From DASVVT01 sp036386415 (lineage in GTDB: Bacteria; Acidobacteriota; Blastocatellia; Pyrinomonadales; Pyrinomonadaceae): 64,000 nucleotides of DNA. A program made the position numbers and the translations under genes. The stretch spans positions 34,832 to 98,831 of the forward strand of contig DASVVT010000048.1 of assembly GCA_036386415.1 (NCBI GenBank), read 5' to 3'. Shown here piece by piece: positions 1 through 8,800 of the stretch; the stretch's first letter is position 1; every line of letters starts with the position of its first letter. The notes beneath the pieces are model-generated. The model worked only from the letters and a program-made list of their open reading frames with translations, had not been told where the DNA came from and ran no database searches.

Positions 1-10
1 CAAGAAAACA

Positions 11-105
11 AATGATGAATTAGGAATGCGGAATGCGGAATTAAAGACCTAAGACAAAATCGTGAATGGTTCTTCTTTTCATTCCGCATTCGGCATTCCA
101 CATTT
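11..105. repeat. Inverted heptad repeat, family A copy 1
   Basis: The left arm is made of GGAATGC-type 7-bp units and the right arm (81-105) is its reverse complement. About 40 bp separate them. It lies just upstream of the terC promoter. Further copies are at 32001, 37931, 59195 and 59377. Confidence 0.85.
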
Positions 106-111
106 CTTTAC

Positions 112-140
112 TTGACTGTCATGGTGGGGCTCAATAGAAT
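112..140 (+). promoter_or_regulatory. Sigma70-type promoter of terC riboswitch leader
   Basis: TTGACT (112-117) and TAGAAT (135-140) are separated by exactly 17 bp. Transcription would start near 147, about 10 nt before the conserved 5' box of the riboswitch. The leader would be roughly 275 nt long. Confidence 0.75.
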
Positions 141-155
141 CTATTTAACAATCAG

Positions 156-272
156 AAGGGGAGTAGATCACTCCGCGAGAGTCTGGTGAAGTCGTCAACA
201 CGATTGCTTAGAGTTAAGCAGTCCGGCTCACCGGTGAGGGCCTACAGAGAGGGGCTCAAGGATCAAGACCTT
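156..272 (+). promoter_or_regulatory. yybP-ykoY (manganese) riboswitch aptamer
   Basis: The segment shows the hallmarks of the yybP-ykoY aptamer: a 5' AAGGGGAGTAG box (156-166), the GTCGTCAACACGAT hairpin near 191-204, a CCGG-containing arm, a CCTACAGAGAG segment near 241, and the conserved CAAGACC (264-270). The outer 5' AAGG can pair with CCTT at 269-272 to close P1. This class senses Mn2+ and commonly precedes terC/ykoY, mntP and related exporters, which fits the downstream gene. Identification is by eye from conserved blocks; a covariance search would confirm it. Confidence 0.85.
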
Positions 273-308
273 TTGCGTGTATTAACGCGCAAGGGGTCTT
301 TTCTTTTT
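265..308 (+). terminator. Riboswitch-controlled intrinsic terminator
   Basis: A stem pairs 265-279 (AAGACCTTTTGCGTG) with 286-300 and is followed by a T-rich run at 299-308. Its 5' arm overlaps the 3' strand of aptamer helix P1, so ligand-stabilised P1 and the terminator exclude each other. That predicts that Mn2+ switches the gene on. Confidence 0.8.
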
Positions 309-424
309 GCGCACCGGGCGGTCTCGCGCCGCAGCCAGCGAGGAGTTTTTATCTGCGACGGTACTGGCTACGGCCTGAAGACCGCTCTGGCAGGGCACTC
401 TTGGCCGAAGGAGAAACAAGCATC

Positions 425-1471
425 ATGCAGGTTATCTATCTTTTCCCATTCGCGGATTACTGGTGGTTCTACGCCGCCTTCACAGGTTTCGTCTGTCTCT
501 TACTGGCCGTCGATCTGGGCATCTTCCACAGAAAGGCGCACACAGTCTCTTTCCGCGAGGCGGCCGCGTGGAGCGCCGTCTGGATCACTCTGGCGCTCTC
601 TTTCAATTACCTGCTCTACCAGTATGCGCTCTGGAAGTTTCCGCGCGACCCGCGCCTCATGGCGCTGCCGGGGTTCGACTCACAGGCCATGGCGTGGTCT
701 GTGGCGCTTGAGTTTTTGAGCGGGTATATCATCGAGAAATCACTCTCGGTCGATAACATATTCGTCTTCATACTGGTCTTCGGCTATTTCGCGATCCCCA
801 ACAAGTATCAGCACCGCGTTCTCTTCTACGGCATTCTCGGCGCGCTCATCTTCCGCGCCATCTTCATCGCGATGGGCTCCGTGCTTATGCAGTATCACTG
901 GGTCATACTCGTCTTCGGAGCGTTCCTGATCTTCACGGGCGTCAAGATGATGTTCGTGCATGATGAGAAGGTCGACCCGGATAAGAACCTCTTGATGCGA
1001 CTGTTCCGCCGGTTCGTGCCCGTCACCAGGGAGCTTCAGGGCAAGCACTTCTTCGTCCGGCAGGCAGGTCGCATCTTTGCGACGCCGCTTTTTGTGGCGC
1101 TTCTCTTCCTGGAGATGACGGACATCATCTTCGCCGTCGATTCCGTTCCGGCGATCTTCGCGCTAACAAACGAGCCCTTGATCGTCTTCACCTCGAACAT
1201 CTTTGCGATCCTGGGTCTGCGCGCACTCTACTTTATGCTCGCGGGAGCGGTCGATAAGTTTCACCTGCTCAAGTATGGGCTGGCGGTGATCCTCATCTTC
1301 GTCGGGTTGAAGATGGTGTGGCTCAACGACTGGTACGGCGGCAAGTTTCCGATCAGCCTCTCGCTGGGCTTCATCAGCGCCGTCCTCGTCATCTCCGTCG
1401 CCGTGTCTTTGATGTGGCCTAAGGCGCAACCGGCTGAACGTCCGTCTACGATCACACCCTCGTCCTCGTAG
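425..1471 (+). CDS. terC: TerC family membrane protein, probable Mn2+ exporter
   Basis: This is a polytopic integral membrane protein of the TerC/Alx/YkoY family (348 residues, usual length). Conserved acidic membrane motifs are visible: EKSLSVDNIFVF near residue 104 and FLEMTDIIFAVDSVPAIFA near residue 225, placed in hydrophobic helices. The family is implicated in manganese export and in loading exported metalloproteins. The start is set at the ATG at 425 because GAAGGAG lies about 11 nt upstream; an in-frame TTG at 401 lacks such a site. The gene is preceded by a promoter and a yybP-ykoY riboswitch with terminator, so Mn2+-induced expression is expected. A small GC hairpin follows the stop near 1480-1500. 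Confidence 0.92.
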   Translation: MQVIYLFPFADYWWFYAAFTGFVCLLLAVDLGIFHRKAHTVSFREAAAWSAVWITLALSFNYLLYQYALWKFPRDPRLMALPGFDSQAMAWSVALEFLSGYIIEKSLSVDNIFVFILVFGYFAIPNKYQHRVLFYGILGALIFRAIFIAMGSVLMQYHWVILVFGAFLIFTGVKMMFVHDEKVDPDKNLLMRLFRRFVPVTRELQGKHFFVRQAGRIFATPLFVALLFLEMTDIIFAVDSVPAIFALTNEPLIVFTSNIFAILGLRALYFMLAGAVDKFHLLKYGLAVILIFVGLKMVWLNDWYGGKFPISLSLGFISAVLVISVAVSLMWPKAQPAERPSTITPSSS

Positions 1472-1528
1472 CTGTGTCACCTCCCTGAAGGCGCTTTCAG
1501 GTGGCGCGCAGACGCGCGGGAAGGAAAG

Positions 1529-1741
1529 ATGATGAGCGAAATAATATTAGCGTTCTTGTTCCAGATTCTCACGTCCCTGGATTTCTATTACTTCATGGGA
1601 GTCGTTATCGGCGCGCGTCCAACCCCGTGCTGCCCGAAGTGCGGAGGCGTAAGCGAGAGTATCAGGTTGCTTTGCGAGCGCAGCCGCTGGCGATGCCGCG
1701 AGTGCGGCTACAAGTATCGCAATCCTCGCAAGCGGCGTTGA
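1529..1741 (+). CDS. Small membrane-anchored zinc-ribbon protein
   Basis: A 70-residue protein with a hydrophobic N-terminus (about residues 4-28) and a C-terminal zinc ribbon made of CPKC (about residue 35) and CREC (about residue 57), ending in a basic tail NPRKRR. The two CxxC knuckles are about 17 residues apart, as in minimal zinc ribbons. The start has GGAAAG directly upstream; the second ATG at 1532 is equally possible. A longer overlapping frame (1501-2019) has no recognisable features and is not called. Function is unknown; it may sit in the terC transcription unit. Confidence 0.65.
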   Translation: MMSEIILAFLFQILTSLDFYYFMGVVIGARPTPCCPKCGGVSESIRLLCERSRWRCRECGYKYRNPRKRR

Positions 1742-1850
1742 AACCGGGAACGGCGGAGGATGCGCCTGAAGTTGTGTACGTTGACGCTCGTGAAGAAGCT
1801 CTGTTAGACTCCGCCGCTAACCTTAATCTTCAGTATCGTCCGGTCACTTT

Positions 1851-2654
1851 ATGCGCGACGCTAACACATCTCGTCCGGTATATGAGAACCTGGACACGTC
1901 CTACGTCAACCTGGGCGCGCTGCTTCGTTATTTGCAGAAGCGCGCTTTCGTCGGGCGCGTCCACGTCGAGCTGGACGAATATATGGCGGACGTATTTCTT
2001 AATGCGGATGGCCGTCTGAACGTACGCGAGACGGATCAAGCGATGGGGCGCGAAGGGCAAGGCGAGGCTGCCATGCACCGCCTGATCGTGCGCGCCATGA
2101 TGCCGGGCGGTCTCATCAGCATCTACGAAGGTGCGTCGGAAGAGCAGGACGAACCGAGCGCACCTCCAATCAGGAGCGCGATCACGAACGTAGATGTGGC
2201 AGGCGAGAGGATTGAAAGGGCTGAAGACACTTCAGCGCCGGAAGAGATGGATGAGACGGACTGGAACGCTCTGCTGCGCTTGAGCGGCGAGCTGATCGCA
2301 GCCGTGGAGCGCGCCGCTCTGGGCGTGGGCGCGGATTTCCATACAGCCTTTCATGCGGCGCGTCTGGAAGCGGCTGACGACTTCTCTTTTCTCGATCCTG
2401 CGACCGGGCGCTTCGAATACGCTTACAGCGAGGTGAACCTTCACAACGGGGTGAATTCTCGAACCTATACTTCCGGCGTCGGGACATGCCTGCATCGGAC
2501 GGTCGAGAAGCTCGCTTCAGGCCCACGCGCGGGCAGTGTGCGCGAGCGCATCGCACTGGAACTCGCCGTGCTGGCGCGACGGCGCGCGGCAGAGTTGAAG
2601 CGGCTCAAGCTTGCGCCTGAGATGGATCGTATCGCGGGCACGAAAGTTTTATAA
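1851..2654 (+). CDS. Conserved-looking protein of unknown function
   Basis: A 267-residue soluble protein that I do not recognise. The N-terminal third (about 18-105) looks like a small alpha/beta domain with alternating hydrophobic patterns; a charged, Pro/Ser-rich linker follows (about 105-145), then a helical C-terminal domain containing the motif ARLEAADDFSFLDP. No signal peptide or membrane segment is seen. Codon use matches the neighbours. It lies between TerC/zinc-ribbon genes and a Gdt1-type transporter, but nothing in the sequence shows a metal role. The repeat at 2661 follows the stop immediately. Confidence 0.6.
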   Translation: MRDANTSRPVYENLDTSYVNLGALLRYLQKRAFVGRVHVELDEYMADVFLNADGRLNVRETDQAMGREGQGEAAMHRLIVRAMMPGGLISIYEGASEEQDEPSAPPIRSAITNVDVAGERIERAEDTSAPEEMDETDWNALLRLSGELIAAVERAALGVGADFHTAFHAARLEAADDFSFLDPATGRFEYAYSEVNLHNGVNSRTYTSGVGTCLHRTVEKLASGPRAGSVRERIALELAVLARRRAAELKRLKLAPEMDRIAGTKVL

Positions 2655-2660
2655 AGGAGG

Positions 2661-2770
2661 GTCAGTTGTCCGTGGTCAGTTGTTTATGCTCTCGCAGGCT
2701 TGCTGCCTGAAGATCAAAGATTCAAACTAACCAAAGCAAACAACTGACAACCGACTACGGACAACGGACG
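2661..2770. repeat. Inverted heptad repeat, family C copy 1
   Basis: Left arm of GTCAGTT/GTCCGTG-type 7-bp units (2661-2685); complementary right arm (2737-2770). The right arm ends only five bases before the next ATG, so the repeat forms almost the whole 5' UTR of the gene at 2776. Other copies: 42649, 46857, 48988. Confidence 0.85.
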
Positions 2771-2775
2771 TATTT

Positions 2776-3051
2776 ATGCTGAAATGGAGCGCTTTGTGGA
2801 CTACTTTCGGGCTGCTGGTGATCGCGGAGATGGGCGACAAGACTCAGTTGGCCGTCATCACGCTCGCGGCTCAGACGCGCTCGCCCGTCTCTGTCTTCCT
2901 CGGCGCGGCGCTTGCGCTCTCGCTCGTCTCTTTGCTGGGCGTTGCGCTCGGCGCACTGCTGGGGCAATATCTGCCGGAGAACCTCTTGCATAAGCTGGCA
3001 GCCGTCGCTTTTATAGTCATCGGAGCGCTGATGCTCTGGGGGAAAATGTGA
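2776..3051 (+). CDS. Half-size UPF0016/Gdt1 family cation transporter
   Basis: A 91-residue membrane protein with three predicted helices carrying the family signature E-x-G-D-K-T at residues 18-23 (EMGDKTQ). The Gdt1/TMEM165/MneA family exports Mn2+ (and Ca2+) and is normally built from two such three-helix halves, either fused or encoded by adjacent genes. Only one half is present here, so a homodimer or a partner elsewhere is expected. No clear Shine-Dalgarno site is visible because the family C repeat runs up to the start codon. With riboswitch-controlled TerC just upstream, a role in manganese efflux is the natural reading. Confidence 0.82.
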   Translation: MLKWSALWTTFGLLVIAEMGDKTQLAVITLAAQTRSPVSVFLGAALALSLVSLLGVALGALLGQYLPENLLHKLAAVAFIVIGALMLWGKM

Positions 3052-3057
3052 AAGGAA

Positions 3058-3147
3058 GTAGACTGTAGTCAGTAGACAGTAGACAGTAGAAAAGAAAGCA
3101 TCAACCGCTCTTATTTCTACTGGCTACTGACTACTGTCTACTGTCTC
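3058..3147. repeat. Inverted heptad repeat, family B copy 1
   Basis: Arms of CAGTAGA/CAGTAGT 7-bp units at 3058-3094 and complementary at 3117-3147, with an AAAAG...CTTTT-type loop. It ends ten bases before the next ATG. Other copies: 4126, 10891, 39060, 56254. Confidence 0.87.
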
Positions 3148-3157
3148 CTGTTTTCGT

Positions 3158-4123
3158 ATGTACTCGTTCAGAAATATTCTGTTTCCGACGGATTTTACGC
3201 CGCACGCGCGTGCGGCGCTGAAGTATGCGGCGGCGTTTGCACGCGAGGGAGGCGGGCGCGTCGTGCTCTTCAGCGTGCAAAGCGGAACTGTGCCTGCGAA
3301 CCTGCTGACGCTCCCCGAGAGGACTTTCGAGGACGCGGATCATCGCTGGCTTCAGCAGTTGCGCATGGATGTCCGAGACCTGCTCGCAGACCCCTTACTT
3401 GATGGTCTGGAGGTCGAGCCGGTCATCGTCGAGGGCGAGCCTGCGCCGGAGATCGCGCGTGCCGTGCGCGACTTCAACATAGACATGTTGACCATCGTCA
3501 CGCACGGGCGCAAAGGTCTGGCGCGTGCGCTCTGGGGCTCGACCGCCGAAGAGATCATTGCCGAAGCCCCCTGCCCTGTGCTGACGATCCGCCCGCCGCA
3601 ACGCGACTTCGTCGAGCACAGAGGGCCGCACACGGAGATTCGCCTGAATCGCATCATGCTGGCGACCAACTTTCGCTCCTCGGCCAACGAGGCCGCGCAG
3701 GTCGCAGCAGAGTTTGCGGGGCGCACGAACGCAGAGCTGCACGTCGTCTACGTGATCGCAGACTACATGGAGCAGATGGCCGCGATGTTCCCGGACAGCG
3801 CCGGGCCTTCGCTCTCGCGCCTGCGCGAATACGTGGAAGAGCGTATGTCCGTCTTCGCACGCGAGGCGGGCAGCCGTGCCATCACGCACATCACCGAAGG
3901 AAGACCCTACGAGCAGATCGTACAACTGGCGTCAGAGCGGGATGTCGATCTGATTGTCATCGGCACGAGCGTTCATGCTTCGCTTTTCGGCGGCGCACCC
4001 GCGCTCGGGCCGGACATAGAGCGCGTCGTGCGCAACGCTCCCTGCCCGGTGCTCTGCGTGCCCTCAGGCAGGGTCGTCACCCCCTCGCCCGTCCTCGTCG
4101 CAGAGCCTGTGCCGCAGATGTGA
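3158..4123 (+). CDS. Tandem-domain universal stress protein
   Basis: A 321-residue cytoplasmic protein with two UspA domains, about 1-145 and 165-305. Both start with the typical beta strand (NILFPTDF; RIMLATNF) and end with the G-rich nucleotide-binding loop plus APCPVL strand (THGRKGLARALWGSTAEEI; IGTSVHASLFGG...APCPVLCVP). The first loop resembles the ATP-binding G-x2-G-x9-GS pattern imperfectly; the second is further diverged. Domain pairs of this kind act as stress-response dimers. It lies between two family B repeats, so it is probably transcribed as a single gene. No regulatory site beyond the repeats is visible. Confidence 0.9.
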   Translation: MYSFRNILFPTDFTPHARAALKYAAAFAREGGGRVVLFSVQSGTVPANLLTLPERTFEDADHRWLQQLRMDVRDLLADPLLDGLEVEPVIVEGEPAPEIARAVRDFNIDMLTIVTHGRKGLARALWGSTAEEIIAEAPCPVLTIRPPQRDFVEHRGPHTEIRLNRIMLATNFRSSANEAAQVAAEFAGRTNAELHVVYVIADYMEQMAAMFPDSAGPSLSRLREYVEERMSVFAREAGSRAITHITEGRPYEQIVQLASERDVDLIVIGTSVHASLFGGAPALGPDIERVVRNAPCPVLCVPSGRVVTPSPVLVAEPVPQM

Positions 4124-4125
4124 AA

Positions 4126-4202
4126 GCAGTAAGCAGTGAGCAGTAAGCAGTAGAAAAGAGAGCGGCAACCTTGGTTTTCCTTTTCTACTGCTTACTGCTT
4201 AC
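4126..4202. repeat. Inverted heptad repeat, family B variant copy 2
   Basis: Units here are GCAGTAA/GCAGTGA rather than CAGTAGA, with a matching right arm (4185-4202). Both arms carry the same variant, so they have changed together. It begins two bases after the stop codon of the universal stress protein gene. Confidence 0.85.
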
Positions 4203-4209
4203 AAAGTAA

Positions 4210-4244
4210 GAGGCCACCTGAGCCCTCGCAACTCAGATGGCCTC
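4210..4244. terminator. Hairpin, probable bidirectional terminator
   Basis: A 13-bp stem with one mismatch (GAGGCCACCTGAG with CTCAGATGGCCTC) and a 9-nt loop, between the convergent universal stress protein and ankyrin genes. The T-tract is poor, so termination is likely but not certain. Confidence 0.5.
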
Positions 4245-4333
4245 CTCCGTTCGCTCGCCCTATACTCCCACGGGGTAAGCGAAGGATTCGTGCCCGATTC
4301 AGATCGCTCTCTACGGGATAATCATCAAGACGA

Positions 4334-5269
4334 TTAAACTACCGCACCGGCTCTTTTCAGCAGATAGATGACGACCTCATGTTGATTACGCTCTGCCAGA
4401 CCGAGTGCCGTATCGTTATCTTTATTTCGTATATTCAGATCAGCCCCTCTCGCAAGCAGAATTTTAACGCCTTCGATATTGTTCTCGTCGGCAGCCTGCA
4501 TCATGGGCGTCCACCAGCGATTATCGAGCGTATTAACGTCCGCGCCTTTTGAGAGCAGCAACTGCATCATGTCTATATCGCCCATGGCGATGGCGAATCT
4601 CAAGGCCGTGAGGCCATCGTTGTTCTTAATATTGGCGTCCGCGTGGCGGTTCAGCAGGGCGCGCCCGATCTCACCATAACCTTTAATGGTCGCCACCATC
4701 AAGGCCGTCCAACCATCGATCATGACGTTGACATCGACGCCGCCGAGCAGAAAAACATTAACGTCATGGATGTTGCCGTCTCGCACTGCCTGTAGAAAGG
4801 CTCGCGTATCATTGCGCTGCTCGAGAGCTAATTGTGTTTGGCGCGGCTGTTCAGGTTCGGTGCTGGCAGCCCTCAGCAGCAGGGCGCTCATGCGCTCCGG
4901 CTCTGCGGCCAGTTCATCCAGCGTATACTGTTTCAGCATCTCGGCGCGAATCGCAGGCCAGCAGATACGAAAATCTGCCTCCGTCGCCGCCGGATGGCTC
5001 ATAAAAGCGGCGCGGGCGATCTCCCGCATCTGATTCATTGCCTCTTCGGGCCTTCTTTCTATAGCCTGTGCGCTCGATCCTCTTTCATCCGACGCACCCT
5101 GTTGCTGACGCTGCTCAACTGTGCGCAGCACCCATTTTCTGACAAGCTCCTGCTCCTGTTCGAATCTCTCTGGATTTTCCCGTTTGGCGCGTCGATACTC
5201 TTTATAATAATCATCGTAGGATCTATACGATGCCTTTCTTCGCCCGAGCTTAAGAAGCCTTCCCAGCAT
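4334..5269 (-). CDS. Ankyrin repeat protein
   Basis: A 311-residue soluble protein. The N-terminal half is charged and helical (DDYYKEYRRAKRENPERFEQ region, then a Gln/Glu-rich stretch to about 150). The C-terminal half has four ankyrin repeats (about 170-305) with the usual G-x-TAL, A-x-x-G and LL-x-x-GAD elements, for example GWTALMVATIKGYGEIGRAL. Ankyrin arrays bind proteins; the partner cannot be read from the sequence. No signal peptide. A promoter is visible about 190 bp upstream, giving a long 5' leader. The start ATG lacks a strong ribosome site. Confidence 0.85.
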   Translation of the reverse strand: MLGRLLKLGRRKASYRSYDDYYKEYRRAKRENPERFEQEQELVRKWVLRTVEQRQQQGASDERGSSAQAIERRPEEAMNQMREIARAAFMSHPAATEADFRICWPAIRAEMLKQYTLDELAAEPERMSALLLRAASTEPEQPRQTQLALEQRNDTRAFLQAVRDGNIHDVNVFLLGGVDVNVMIDGWTALMVATIKGYGEIGRALLNRHADANIKNNDGLTALRFAIAMGDIDMMQLLLSKGADVNTLDNRWWTPMMQAADENNIEGVKILLARGADLNIRNKDNDTALGLAERNQHEVVIYLLKRAGAVV

Positions 5270-5456
5270 GTTTATCCCTTTTCGCGAACCAGAATTCCGT
5301 ACCTGTTAATTCGCCCGCCGCAAGACGTAGTCGAGATCAATTCGTATGGACAAAGGATGCTCGCGCAGATAGAGGTGGCGCTGTATCACTTCGAGAATGT
5401 CTGCTTGCGACGGGATCAAAGCGATTGACTCTAACCAATGTCCAAGTTAAGCGCAG

Positions 5457-5484
5457 ATTAAACCGGTTAGGGAAAGTTTGTCAA
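5457..5484 (-). promoter_or_regulatory. Sigma70-type promoter for the ankyrin gene
   Basis: On the minus strand TTGACA (5484-5479) is followed after 16 bp by TTTAAT (5462-5457). It is correctly oriented for the ankyrin gene and predicts a leader of about 180 nt. Confidence 0.65.
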
Positions 5485-5711
5485 ATTCTTTAGTTACTGT
5501 GAGATCAGCTCTTGAGCGAACACTGTAGGCCGTGCAGATGCTGGCAAGGGAGACACCCTTTATCTGAGCCTTCGAAGAGGTAAACTGAAGGCTCAACTTC
5601 TATGCAGAGGCCGCGCCGCAGCAGGCGTATTCCGTCTCCGCTTTGAGCGACGGCCAAAAGCGCCCTCACCGGCAGCCATCTTATGCCCGCGAACGTTGTC
5701 TGATAGATAAA

Positions 5712-5754
5712 GCAAGAGGCCGCCCAAGCCTTTTTAACCCGGGCGGCCTCTTGC
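5712..5754 (-). terminator. Intrinsic terminator after the M36 protease gene
   Basis: A perfect 14-bp GC-rich stem (GCAAGAGGCCGCCC with GGGCGGCCTCTTGC) and a 15-nt loop about 70 bp past the protease stop codon. A short T-rich tail follows on the minus strand. Confidence 0.75.
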
Positions 5755-5823
5755 GCTCTACTTACTCCACGGTCGTCGAAGAACAAGTGAAGCTTAACCT
5801 CTCAACACTTGCTCTCCAGACCG

Positions 5824-8800
5824 CTATGGTACGACGGTTAACGTCGCCGTCTTGATACTGCCGTTGCCCTTAGCGGTGATAGTCACAGCCGTCTGGCTCA
5901 ACACGTGTAATGTGTTGACCGTAAACTGTGCGCTGGTCTGACCCGCCAGGATCGTGATCGGCGTCTGCGGTTTCGCTGCTGACTTATTGGACAACAGAGT
6001 CACCGAGATGTTGTACGGTGCCGCGCACGACAACGTCACAGTTCCGGTCGTCTGGTTGCCTCCAGTCACAGGGTTCGGATTGAAGGTCACCGTGGTGATC
6101 GGTACGGGTGTCAATTTCAACTTGCCGATCACAGTGGTCGTCGTGCCCACGACTTTCGCCGAGACATTGACTATCTTGATCGCGTTGACACTGCTGGTCG
6201 TGACCGCAAAGGTCTTCTGCGTCTCTCCCTGATTGAAGTGAACCGGGTTAGCCCCAACGATTTGCACGTCAGGATCACCCGAGGTCAGCGTCACATCAAG
6301 GCCACCTGCCGGAGCCGCAGCATTCAAGAGAATCTTGCCAGTCGAACCGGCACAGCCTCCGATCACTGCTGTCGGCGTAAAGGTCACGCTTCTGAGCGCT
6401 TGCAGGACATTGACCGAAACCCCACCGGAGTTGTTGCCCGGCACTACTGTGTCAGGCTCGAACTGCGTGACACTGGCCGTGTTGACGATCATGCCCACCT
6501 TCGTGGTCTTGACCGTGATCTGTCTACTCGCGATCGCACCATTGGCTAGATTACCGATGTTGCAAGTGACCACGTTGCCCATCTCCGTACAACCGCCCGT
6601 CGCCGAAACGAACTGCATCCCGGTCGGCAATGGATCTGTAATGACCACCGAAGTGGCATTGGTCGGGCCATAGTTCCTGACCGTCAAGGTGTACGTGATG
6701 TTGTTGCCGATCAAGGTTGACGGGGCTGACGACTTCTTGACGATTGACAGGTCTGTGTCAACCAGGCAAGCCGAGAGCTTCACGTCATCGACGTACCAGC
6801 CGAGGCGACCGGAAGCGCAGTCGGAGCTGAGGTCCCAGCGAAGCAGGATGTCAGAACCGGCTGGCGCAAGCGACGCCAGATTGACGACCGACGTGCCCCA
6901 TGTGCCGTCCACAGCGAAATTATCGCTGCCAGAGAAGGCCTTCTGACCAGCTCTCGGGTTGGCGTTCGCTCCGGTTCCAGCACCGAGCGCCTGGTTGTAG
7001 GCGTTGTAAACGAAGGCCGTATCCGGCACGAGCGTGAAGGATGAGCCGCCGTTGGTACTAATCATCAGTTGTCCACCGTCAAAATCTTTTTCGGTGGAGA
7101 CCCAGTGGGCGAACCTGAGTTCCGGGTTGCCGACCGTGCTGGGGATGTGGATTGACGGGCTCGTCAGGTGCATCACACCAGCTTCGTTGGAACTGGCCGT
7201 GCAGCTTCCGATGTCAGGATTGTCGGCCCAGAAAGCCTTGCCGGAGCGTCCGTCAGGCAGCGTGCTGCTGACGACCCAATCACGGTTGGTGAAAGCTGCC
7301 GGAGCATTCGCGTCGTGGCTGACCGTCCAGCTCGCCGTGTTACCCTCGAAGTCGTCCGAGAAGATGGTCTTCTGGACAGTCCCCGAACCGCAAGCATCCG
7401 CAGGCGGGTTCTGCGCGAGAAGCGGCGTGACGGCGCAGCCCGTGTGCGTGCTTCTCATCTCGACCGCCAGCATGACCTTCTGAATCTCTGCCAGGTCGGC
7501 AGCCGTGACAATCTGTCCCGACGGCGCGCCCGTCACCAGGTCTGCCAGATCAGTGCCAGCGTTAATCAGGTCTGTGGCCGATTGCTCGATGGCATCGGCG
7601 TGATCCGTGAAGTCACTGGACGAGTGCTGGTAAAGCGACTGTGCGCGGAAGTATATGTGCGCGGCCTTGGTCAGGCCGATGCCTGTGATGGTCTGGCCGT
7701 TATATATGCCGCCGTCCACAATCAGCGCATAAGCGTGGTTGACGACACCCGAGTTGTTGTGCACACCGCCCTGATCGTTGCCGCTGCCCGCAACTGCCGC
7801 GCAGGTGTACTGCGAATCGGAGACCTTTCCGGGGTTACCCAGACAGGTCGGCTTCCACATGTCGCGCAGCGCGCCGGGAAGTTGACCCGTATCGTCTTCG
7901 CCGAGCATCCAGCGCAAGCTATGGTCAACGTTGGCCGGAGCATTGCGCTTCAACGTAACATTGACAGTGTTGGGGACGGCCAACTCGTTGCGGATAAGGT
8001 TAGCATCAGCATACTTGAGCTGCCCTGCCGGAATGGTAATGGCCGGGACGGTCGGGTCATCCGCCATCGTGACGTTGGTGTTGGCGCTCGAGGCGATGTT
8101 GCCGATGATGACGCCGATGGCCCCGGCCTGCTGAGCGTTATAGGCCTTGAGCTTAAAGCCGCAGGTGCCGCGATCGACGAGCGCGATCTTGCCAGCTACG
8201 GCCGCAGCATTGGTGAACGCCGTGCAGCCGTCCAGCGTAGTCGGGCCTGTCGCGTTCGCATCATCCGTTGCTCGTACAATATCGCTGGTCAGTCCGGCAA
8301 CCGTCAAGTCTGGACCAAATACGGCGCGGCCTGACGGGTAAGTGTTGGCGATGTTAGCCGGAGAATTCACCTGGACAACCGGCGGATACGGCATGAATTC
8401 CGAGCAGTCGGCAGCATCAGCCTGGCGGAGGCCGCCCGGCGAATCCGTCATGCGATTGTTGATCAGGTCAACCGTCTCACCGTGGATGTCAGAATAAGCT
8501 TCGTTGAGTGCGCCCGGCTGGTGCGCGTAGATGAGGTCGTGCGTGTACTGCGTGTAGGCGTGCGACCACTCGTGAGCCGTCACGTCGTCGGTCGTCAGAC
8601 CGGGGCAGAAGGAGATGAACGTGCCGTTCCAGGAAGCGTTCGGGCACGCATTGCCGCGATTGAAGATGGCGTCCATCGTCGCGCCCATGCCGTCGAAAGA
8701 GTCGCGACCAAAGGCGTTATGATAATAGTCGTAGGTCTCCTTCGAGGAGATGATCATGTTATCCGCTTCAACGTTATTGGTCGGGAACGCCTGACCTTCC

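Larger units (their letters stand above)
5270..5823. other. Gene-free stretch between ankyrin and protease genes
   Basis: 554 bp without a supported gene. It holds the ankyrin promoter (5457-5484) and a terminator (5712-5754). A minus-strand frame at 5505-5786 is rejected because it runs through the terminator hairpin and resembles no protein. Nothing else is recognised. Confidence 0.6.

Noticed and set aside
186..719. 177-codon plus-strand frame over the terC leader and start
   Set aside because: It runs through the riboswitch terminator and overlaps the clear TerC frame; no protein features.
1501..2019. 172-codon frame overlapping the zinc-ribbon gene
   Set aside because: Shadow of the 1529 and 1851 genes; the zinc-ribbon frame has conserved CxxC pairs and the 1851 frame has matching codon use.
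5505..5786. 93-codon minus frame after the protease gene
   Set aside because: Crosses the perfect terminator hairpin at 5712-5754 and shows no recognisable domain.
7168..8334. 388-codon plus frame inside the M36 protease
   Set aside because: Antisense shadow of the catalytic region with its HEWSH motif.
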